A stretch of 64,000 nt of DNA from JAFIFT01 sp020051095. GTDB taxonomy: Bacteria > Pseudomonadota > Gammaproteobacteria > Legionellales > Legionellaceae. Positions 57,859 through 64,000 of the stretch are shown here, piece after piece. The stretch's first letter is position 1. Each line of letters opens with the position of its first letter. A model generated the notes under the pieces. It made no database searches. It saw only the letters and a list, made by a program, of their open reading frames with translations, and was not told where the DNA came from. The position numbers were made by a program, and so were the translations under genes. The stretch is taken from the NCBI RefSeq assembly GCF_964199965.1, contig NZ_CAXMZT010000009.1:1-64000 (forward strand), in the 5' to 3' direction.

Positions 57859-60468
57859 ATGCGGATAATTCAATTTTACCAAAGCAATCATCAGCCAGCC
57901 TCTTCTCAATCTGATAATCCTGCAAATAAAAAGGTTGATTCAGAACTTTTTATTTATGGAGGCTCTGGTGTTGGTAAAGGGGAATTGATCAAAGTTGCTC
58001 AAGGTGCTGAATTTGATCCCTATCCATCTCCATTAAAAGAAGAACGTACCGATTTAATAGTACCTTATGGAAATCAAGAGGTTAGGTTTAGTGTGTTTCA
58101 AAGCCCCGAGCGCGAGAAGGGGGCGGGTCTGGCGTTTTATGGCCAAATAAGACTATTAATTGTGGATATGACCTCCAGGGCATCCCTGGATGAATGCAAA
58201 AAGGTTTGGGAATCGTTTGCAACCGGTTATCAATTTGATAAAACTTCAATTTTCCTGGTGGCTACTAAATCTGATTTGACGCAGGAGTATGAGCTGAGCA
58301 ATGATGAGCTTGTGGCTTATGGAGAAAGCCTGGCAGAGAAACATCGCCAGTTTGCAGGCCTTGCTTTTGTCAGTGCCGCAAATCCTGAATCCGTTCATGG
58401 CCTGATGCAGATTATAGCTCAGGAAGCGCTTTGGCATAAAGGATTGGCAGAGCAACCAGTATTTAAAAATTCGCCAGATCCATTTATTGCTTTGGCCAAT
58501 CAAAGCAATTCCGTTGAACCATCTGTTAAAAGAAAATACTTTATCACATTTTGTGATATCCCTGTTGTAACCTGCATTACAAATGAATTAAGTGCACAAG
58601 CTGTATTAAATGATGTTTTAAGTAACAGGGGAAAAAGGAATAAAAAAATACTGATTAAGAGAATGCCAGCGCGAATGGGTTATGCTAATCACCTGGAAGA
58701 AACCAGAAATCAGGGATATAGGACGGTACGTACTTTATTTGATTCTGGTGCTGATTTTAATTATTTTGACAGTATCAAAGAAATTCAGGGGTACTGCGCT
58801 TCTTTTTTCGCCCAGTTAAAAACGTTCGGACTGTGCATTATCGGTGAGGTAGTTGATGATAATCTGGTTCAGGTTTTTGCTCTGAACTTAATCAGCTTCA
58901 AAGAAAAAGTCGAAGATCATCAATATTATCAGAGCATTCTGCCTCTTACTGCAATCGATGAGCAAACTACATTGGGAGAATTAACCCGTACTTGGCGAGA
59001 AGCGGTTACTCTTGCCCAGGCGGTGTACCATTTTAATTTGTCGCCCGTAAAAGAACCCTCAAGACAAATGATAGCGGAGCAGGGAGATCAACTGGTTTTA
59101 CCCTATGTTATTGATGATGGAAGGCGTTCTATCTATAGCCAGCATTTAACGAGTTCAGAAGATGATTTACCTGAATTTAATACGATGTTGGCAATGACTC
59201 TTGATAGCATAAAAAATACACCTGTTTTATACGGTGTGGATTATACAACGTATAATCTCATAAACTTTATCCGTTTGAAATTTACCTTGATGACCGGGAT
59301 GCAGCAGCAGATTCTGGCAAGGACAGCTGATATAGAACTTATTAATAATGCAGATCTCAGGAGTACTCTGATCCAATTGCTGGAATTGATTTACCACATG
59401 ACTTTTAAGAAAGGTAGAGAAAAGCAATTAGTTATCAGCAGTGAGCATGATGTTTATTCTATATTAAAAAAGGCTAATAGTACTTTGCTATCAGAAAGAA
59501 TGGCACTTCCTGGATTGGTCAGCGAAAAGAACTTGCGGTATTTGTTAACTGACGAGGCCTCTTTGCATGTCTTGCGTTCATTTGCTATTGATGTTTTGTT
59601 TCTTAACAGGGTAAAAGCGGCGAAAATGGTTCATGAACTCAAAGAATTGATTTATTTAAAAGCTTATGTATCCATGCCTCCTACCATCAGCAAGCGTTAC
59701 CTGGCATTACAAGACAGCCATATAGGCTCCATGTTTTTTACTTTTTTCTACTTAAACCAATTTAATGTCCCTCAAGTTAACCATGTACAGCTATTAGCGC
59801 AACAGGAATTACCCAAGGTATTCCATGCTTACATCGGGCGGAATAAAAGTGAGGTGGGAATCACACGTATGAGCTCTGAAGCAGGGTTTTACCTGGTGAT
59901 AAGTCCAAAAGACAGTGCTGTTCTTCAGCGAGTTTCAGCGTATATGTTGTTTACTTCAAAGTGGGGGATTCAGTTTGATTTTCCTTCCATGCGTAAGGCT
60001 ACATTAAAAGAAAGCAATGAGTACTATGGTCCTTTAGCGCCCCAATACCAACATAATGCGGAGCAACTGTTATTCCAGCAACGTCTGGCATTTAATAAAG
60101 AGGACATTCTTGATGCTTTGATCTTTTTACTGCATCATCATTTTATACCCGATCAAGAGCCTGGTTATTCACAAGGTTATTTTTGTAGCTGGATAGTTTT
60201 GTTGCTTTATCAGGCTGCGTATTTTGATGTCTTGCTGAGAAACGACCTTGAGCTTAACAAACCTGAGATTACCAACTTAGAAGGGTGTAAACATTATGCT
60301 TTAGGTTTTTTTGCCCGGAAAGGCGAAAGGGATTTTATCAATGCTCTACCACAAGGCTTAAGGATATCTGCAAAAACTACAGCACCTTTTACTCTGGCTC
60401 ACTCCTTAATTCAAGATAAGAAACATTTCAGTACAGATGGTTATTTCGTTAAATCGCCAGAGCTTTGA
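57859..60468 (+). CDS. Large protein with a degenerate Ras-like GTPase domain
   Basis: A protein of 869 residues from ATG 57859 (a GTG 16 codons upstream is possible). Residues about 30-190 read as a small GTPase: LFIYGGSGVGKGEL (P-loop), LLIVDMTSRASLDECKKVW, FLVATKSDL (T136-D139, G4 motif) and FVSAAN (G5). The P-loop has Gly instead of Ser/Thr after GK, and no DxxG is clear, so Mg2+ binding and hydrolysis may be impaired. The remaining 680 residues are helical and unrecognised. Proteins with Rab/Roc-like domains are typical of Legionella translocated effectors. The ankyrin gene follows four bases after the stop, so they share an operon. Confidence 0.7.
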   Translation: MRIIQFYQSNHQPASSQSDNPANKKVDSELFIYGGSGVGKGELIKVAQGAEFDPYPSPLKEERTDLIVPYGNQEVRFSVFQSPEREKGAGLAFYGQIRLLIVDMTSRASLDECKKVWESFATGYQFDKTSIFLVATKSDLTQEYELSNDELVAYGESLAEKHRQFAGLAFVSAANPESVHGLMQIIAQEALWHKGLAEQPVFKNSPDPFIALANQSNSVEPSVKRKYFITFCDIPVVTCITNELSAQAVLNDVLSNRGKRNKKILIKRMPARMGYANHLEETRNQGYRTVRTLFDSGADFNYFDSIKEIQGYCASFFAQLKTFGLCIIGEVVDDNLVQVFALNLISFKEKVEDHQYYQSILPLTAIDEQTTLGELTRTWREAVTLAQAVYHFNLSPVKEPSRQMIAEQGDQLVLPYVIDDGRRSIYSQHLTSSEDDLPEFNTMLAMTLDSIKNTPVLYGVDYTTYNLINFIRLKFTLMTGMQQQILARTADIELINNADLRSTLIQLLELIYHMTFKKGREKQLVISSEHDVYSILKKANSTLLSERMALPGLVSEKNLRYLLTDEASLHVLRSFAIDVLFLNRVKAAKMVHELKELIYLKAYVSMPPTISKRYLALQDSHIGSMFFTFFYLNQFNVPQVNHVQLLAQQELPKVFHAYIGRNKSEVGITRMSSEAGFYLVISPKDSAVLQRVSAYMLFTSKWGIQFDFPSMRKATLKESNEYYGPLAPQYQHNAEQLLFQQRLAFNKEDILDALIFLLHHHFIPDQEPGYSQGYFCSWIVLLLYQAAYFDVLLRNDLELNKPEITNLEGCKHYALGFFARKGERDFINALPQGLRISAKTTAPFTLAHSLIQDKKHFSTDGYFVKSPEL

Positions 60469-60472
60469 GACT

Positions 60473-62080
60473 ATGGATATTTATATTTTTATCAGAAAAA
60501 GAAATGAAAGAGTCTATAAATTTGCGGTGTATGCAAAAAATAAAGAAAATGCGGTGTTTCATATGCAGCAAATGCATCGTTTGTTTGTTGAGCAGTATTC
60601 AAAACTGGAACAAGCTAAACTGGATGCTTCTTTTAATGAGTCTTCAGAGAATCAGGCGAGTTGGCAAACCGTTGTTGAAGAAGCTGAAACACTTTCAGAT
60701 TATATTTTTGATTTTGGTAGTGAAGAATTAAAGTGTCTGGAAAATCAATTTAATGACTATCTTGGTCGACGTTTGGGCGAGCCCTGGTGCATGTTTACGG
60801 TTTTTGATGCAGAAATGAAACAGGAATTATGTCATTTTCAATTACCATCAACCGAATTCAATACATATCCCGAACAAGTGAAAAAGGACATAAAGCACTA
60901 TGAAGAAACTAATAGCATTGCAATACCTGCTATAGAACATTTTGTCACTGACTTTTTTAAATTAAATCCCAGAAATAAAGAATTACACGATATTATGAAA
61001 TTGGTACGAGATCGCAAGCATTTAAATGAGGTGTACCAGTTAGATAAAATTGACAGATATCTATTGAGTGAGGAATCAAAGATTCTGCTCGAGCTTCCGC
61101 AACAATTTATTGATGAGTGTGTCAGAAAATATGCAGATGCTATTGCTGCAGATCCATTGTTTGATCAATTTATACTGAACTTGCGCCAAAAGCCCACCTA
61201 TGTTGCCGTTGAGCAGGCAGCCAAGCATCAACTGGACAGAAAAACGCGCTTAACACCCTTGATGTATGCAGTTGATCGGAGAACAGTCTGGGGGAAGAGT
61301 ACTGAAGAAGCAAAGATGTACGCATTAAAATCCTCCCGGTTGCTACTTGAAGCAGGTGCTGATGTTGGTGCGCGAGATTGTTGGGGACGGACGCCATTAA
61401 TGTATGTAGTGCTGGGTAAATACTCTTTGGACAGGTGCCAGCAAACTATGCCAGGAAGGGAACAGGTAGCGCGCTTATTGCTTGAGTACGGTGCCGATCC
61501 AGGAGTAAAGGATAAGCTGGGATTATCTGTCATTGATCATTATATAGCTGAATGTGGTGAGCATCACCCAGTGGTTACTTTGTTGCGATGCGCAATAGTG
61601 TTACGGGATTTGGCTACAGTATTTGGCAACAGTTCATCTGAAGAGCCGAATTCTCATCTTGCGGATCATTTGGATAAAGCCGAGTTAATGCAATTTATCT
61701 TTTTTGTTGCCCATGAATTTAAATCTCATCCTGGGAAATTGCAGCAGTTTCCTTTTGAATCCATGAGGTATCTTCATGGAAAGATAGACGAGATAAAAAA
61801 GAGTGAATATTTTGCTGGTTTGGAAAACGAAACCCAGCAGCATTTTCTGTCATTATTCGTTCGATCTCCTTATCCGCATTTTTTAAAAGATATACCCATT
61901 AAGGTTATTAAGGTTAATGATTTATCAGAAGGTAATGGAGCGAATGCGGCGAGGCTTTCGATAAGCGATAAGGCAGAGTTGAATTTAAGGAATCATTTGT
62001 TTTTGTTGGGGGCAAGCCAGCGGGATTGCAAGGTTACCGAAAAGGATCTGGATGAACATTTGAGTCGGTATAAGATATAA
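60473..62080 (+). CDS. Ankyrin-repeat protein, effector-like
   Basis: A protein of 535 residues from ATG 60473 (a longer frame starts at 60437, inside the previous gene). Two to three ankyrin repeats lie near residues 260-370: RLTPLMYAVDRR, SSRLLLEAGADVGARDCWG, RTPLMYVVLGK, VARLLLEYGADPGVKDKLG. The N-terminal 250 residues and C-terminal 160 residues are hydrophilic and unrecognised. Ankyrin proteins in Legionella are often secreted by Dot/Icm and bind host proteins. It lies four bases after the GTPase-like gene, in one operon. Confidence 0.75.
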   Translation: MDIYIFIRKRNERVYKFAVYAKNKENAVFHMQQMHRLFVEQYSKLEQAKLDASFNESSENQASWQTVVEEAETLSDYIFDFGSEELKCLENQFNDYLGRRLGEPWCMFTVFDAEMKQELCHFQLPSTEFNTYPEQVKKDIKHYEETNSIAIPAIEHFVTDFFKLNPRNKELHDIMKLVRDRKHLNEVYQLDKIDRYLLSEESKILLELPQQFIDECVRKYADAIAADPLFDQFILNLRQKPTYVAVEQAAKHQLDRKTRLTPLMYAVDRRTVWGKSTEEAKMYALKSSRLLLEAGADVGARDCWGRTPLMYVVLGKYSLDRCQQTMPGREQVARLLLEYGADPGVKDKLGLSVIDHYIAECGEHHPVVTLLRCAIVLRDLATVFGNSSSEEPNSHLADHLDKAELMQFIFFVAHEFKSHPGKLQQFPFESMRYLHGKIDEIKKSEYFAGLENETQQHFLSLFVRSPYPHFLKDIPIKVIKVNDLSEGNGANAARLSISDKAELNLRNHLFLLGASQRDCKVTEKDLDEHLSRYKI

Positions 62081-62104
62081 AGAGGAACGGTTGTTCTGCA
62101 CACC

Positions 62105-62118
62105 CTCCCCCGGGGGAG
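62105..62118. repeat. 14-bp perfect palindrome between convergent genes
   Basis: CTCCCCCGGGGGAG, in a GC-rich island of about 25 bases in AT-rich DNA, lies between the stop of the ankyrin gene and the stop of the TPR/LRR gene. It has no loop and no T-run, so it is a weak terminator candidate. Confidence 0.5.
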
Positions 62119-62135
62119 AAGGCGCATGCAATAGA

Positions 62136-64000
62136 TTACATCAGAGAAAAAGTGACAGTCTTGTTTCTTTGGTTTAACTTAAGCTCTTCCTGTAGTGTTA
62201 TAAGCCATTCACGATTTGCGATAGCGTTCTGTTGTGTTTCAGGATCCATTGTTCCATCAAAAGTCATTATATGAGCCAAATGTTCTGAATTATGGCATTC
62301 CTGATAAAAAATTTTTCCAGCCTCAGGATGATTGTTAATTCCATTAAGCACAGTGCGTAAATTAGGATGAGCGCCTATACAAGTAGCAAGACGTTTGAGA
62401 TAGGATTTTTCTTTCCAATCATACCATGATAAATCGAGTGCTTTCAGGCTTTGGTTATTTTCCAAATAATTGAGACAGTCCTCATATTCGCTTTCTAAAG
62501 TAAATCGTACTCCCGAATACGATAAATAGGAGAGTATTTGGCCATTTTTTTGCGCTTTATTTAAGGCTTTAAACAGCTGATTCAGCCTGCTTTGCTGATC
62601 TTTTGTACCAGTAAATTTATCACTGCATTTACGCAGGAATAATCGTTCCAGGGATTTGTTTTTTGCTAGGGCAGTACATAATTGTGCAAATTCCTGATCG
62701 CTTATTCCAGCCGGTGATGCTAAGCCAAGAAAAGCCAGATTGAGTTCTTTGATTTCATTGTCTTCAAGTTTCTGCAGAATAGCAGGTAAATCAAAAGGAA
62801 TGTATTTACGGTAAAGAGCCAGCAGATTACCACCGTTATGAGCATCATTATTGGTATAGTGCCAGCCTTCGAGGAACAGGTTATTAGCATTAGGACCAAT
62901 CCAGCGTTTGAACAAGGTTGTTACTTCCATTGCAGTCAGTTTATCCAGATCGATTTCCAATTCTTTAATCAACAATGCTGGATCAACAGTTTGGTATTGT
63001 GCGGGAATTGTAGCGTTGTATTTTTTAGCCAAAGAGAGATTCAGTCCAAGACCTAGACGAATGTTCAGTGAGAGCAGCTTTAATTCCGTTTCCAGATTCT
63101 TGAATGCTCCATGGGATAATGCATTGTCAAAAATATCATAACAGTATTTGATCTGTGTTTCTGCTAAAGCCAAGTCTTCAAGTGCTTCAGTCGTCTGACG
63201 CAAACGCGTTTTGGCGGAGGTTCTTTCCAGGAGGACAATTAATCCTTCAATAGGTGCAAACTGAGTGTAATTTACCTGGTGCAAGCAGTTCAGCGCCTGT
63301 AAAGAGTCCTCCTTTTTAATAGTGACTGGATCGCCTTGTGCATCAAAGTCATCATAATCCTGACAGTTAGAAAATTGGCGACCTAATTTGTTATAGGCAA
63401 TAGCCATTTCCAGATGAAGTACTTGTTTTAAAGAGGATAAACGTTGGGTAATTACTTTATTGTCCGAATGTTTTTCTATAAATGAAAAACATTCGCGCAG
63501 CTGATTAATGGCAAATTCAGGTATTACCTGTGCTCTGGCCAAATGAATGTTTGCCAATAATTGCAAATAAGTATGAAGCGCGCTTTTGTCAGATATTTTC
63601 TTCGCATTTTGAATAAAGGAAGTGAGGTACAGTTGTGCCTCTTCATAATTACCTGAAATCACATACAGACCACCAAGAACAACTTGTGCACTTAACTTTT
63701 GGTAGGCGGTGAGACCAGTGAGTTCTACGTAAGAGCGCAGTGCTTTAATTGCCATATGGTATTCACCCAGATAATAAGCTTGATGTGCCAGTTGCAACTG
63801 CTGTTCTGGGGTTATTTCCAGAGAGGTGAATTTGGTATCCAATGGCCTGATGTTAATGCCTCGGTCGAGCAACTCCTGTTTTGTCAGTAATTGAACATTA
63901 TTTTGTTGCGCTATCTCAACAAGCTGATCTATTTGATGGTAATTGAAATCACCTGGCTCGGGTTTTACTATAGCGAGACACCGACTTTTGTCTTTCGTGT
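62136..64000 (-). CDS. TPR and leucine-rich-repeat protein, 5' end beyond the window
   Basis: The frame is open to the right edge: before the TTG at 63872 it continues with LVEIAQQNNVQLLTKQE and earlier KDKSRCLAIVKPEPG without a stop, so the true start lies past 64000. At least 620 residues are seen. An N-terminal TPR-like helical array (LQLAHQAYYLGEYHMAIKAL, VVLGGLYVISGNYEEAQLYL) is followed by ribonuclease-inhibitor-type leucine-rich repeats (IKELNLAFLGLASP, ALAKNKSLERLFLRKC, NQSLKALDLSWYDW). This resembles Legionella LRR effectors that bind host proteins. It is convergent with the ankyrin gene. Confidence 0.7.
   Translation of the reverse strand, partial: TKDKSRCLAIVKPEPGDFNYHQIDQLVEIAQQNNVQLLTKQELLDRGINIRPLDTKFTSLEITPEQQLQLAHQAYYLGEYHMAIKALRSYVELTGLTAYQKLSAQVVLGGLYVISGNYEEAQLYLTSFIQNAKKISDKSALHTYLQLLANIHLARAQVIPEFAINQLRECFSFIEKHSDNKVITQRLSSLKQVLHLEMAIAYNKLGRQFSNCQDYDDFDAQGDPVTIKKEDSLQALNCLHQVNYTQFAPIEGLIVLLERTSAKTRLRQTTEALEDLALAETQIKYCYDIFDNALSHGAFKNLETELKLLSLNIRLGLGLNLSLAKKYNATIPAQYQTVDPALLIKELEIDLDKLTAMEVTTLFKRWIGPNANNLFLEGWHYTNNDAHNGGNLLALYRKYIPFDLPAILQKLEDNEIKELNLAFLGLASPAGISDQEFAQLCTALAKNKSLERLFLRKCSDKFTGTKDQQSRLNQLFKALNKAQKNGQILSYLSYSGVRFTLESEYEDCLNYLENNQSLKALDLSWYDWKEKSYLKRLATCIGAHPNLRTVLNGINNHPEAGKIFYQECHNSEHLAHIMTFDGTMDPETQQNAIANREWLITLQEELKLNQRNKTVTFSLM

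Overview
The window looks like a chromosomal segment of a Legionella-type gammaproteobacterium. It is AT-rich and carries three tandem genes of the Legionella major outer membrane protein family, a PAS-LuxR regulator of the legionellal kind, luxS, and many large proteins with eukaryote-like or effector-like architecture (ankyrin repeats, TPR/leucine-rich repeats, a Ras-like GTPase domain, cryptic kinase and protease folds). The genus is inferred from these families. No 16S rRNA or other marker is present.

Layout. 0-13 kb is mostly core-like: a PhnA/YjdM zinc-ribbon protein, a ClC-type channel, a tri-haem cytochrome c, three outer membrane proteins, a convergent putrescine-to-GABA gene pair (patD, patA), a BaiN/YhiN-type flavoprotein and a sterol-desaturase-like hydroxylase. 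13-19 kb has a beta-barrel protein, a frameshifted Sel1-type gene, a MITE with near-perfect terminal inverted repeats and a 9-bp target duplication, a sorbosone-dehydrogenase-like protein, a DUF885 metallopeptidase and a VirK protein. 19.8-24.3 kb is one 1498-residue GH81 glucanase with two (Pro-Glu)n linkers and two RTX blocks, probably exported by a type I system. 24.4-31 kb holds a DUF4105/ceramidase pair, a RES-Xre toxin-antitoxin module and two paralogous effector-like genes. 31-38 kb has a dicarboxylate symporter, a DEAD-box helicase, a large protein with a hydrolase-like elbow and several decayed genes. 39-43 kb has IS remnants around PAS-LuxR, a VUT-family transporter and luxS.

43.3-48.9 kb is the most unusual gene: a 1870-residue protein with two separate GHKL (Hsp90/MutL-type) ATPase signatures and a C-terminal HExxH site. 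It lies beside a segment (49.07-57.2 kb) bounded by two direct repeats of a tRNA-Arg 3' end. These look like attachment-site scars of an island. Inside are a kinase-like protein, an AbiE type IV toxin-antitoxin module whose toxin gene has a nonsense codon, unknown genes and fragments of at least four IS types. 57.9-64 kb carries a degenerate GTPase protein, an ankyrin protein (apparently one operon) and a TPR/LRR protein cut by the window edge. This block resembles an effector cluster.

Repeats: three copies of an 81-bp palindromic intergenic element (19.6, 32.5, 38.5 kb), and a recurrent GGTCCGACCC junction motif that sits at the broken ends of transposase fragments and is often locally duplicated. 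No rRNA, intact tRNA or CRISPR array was seen.
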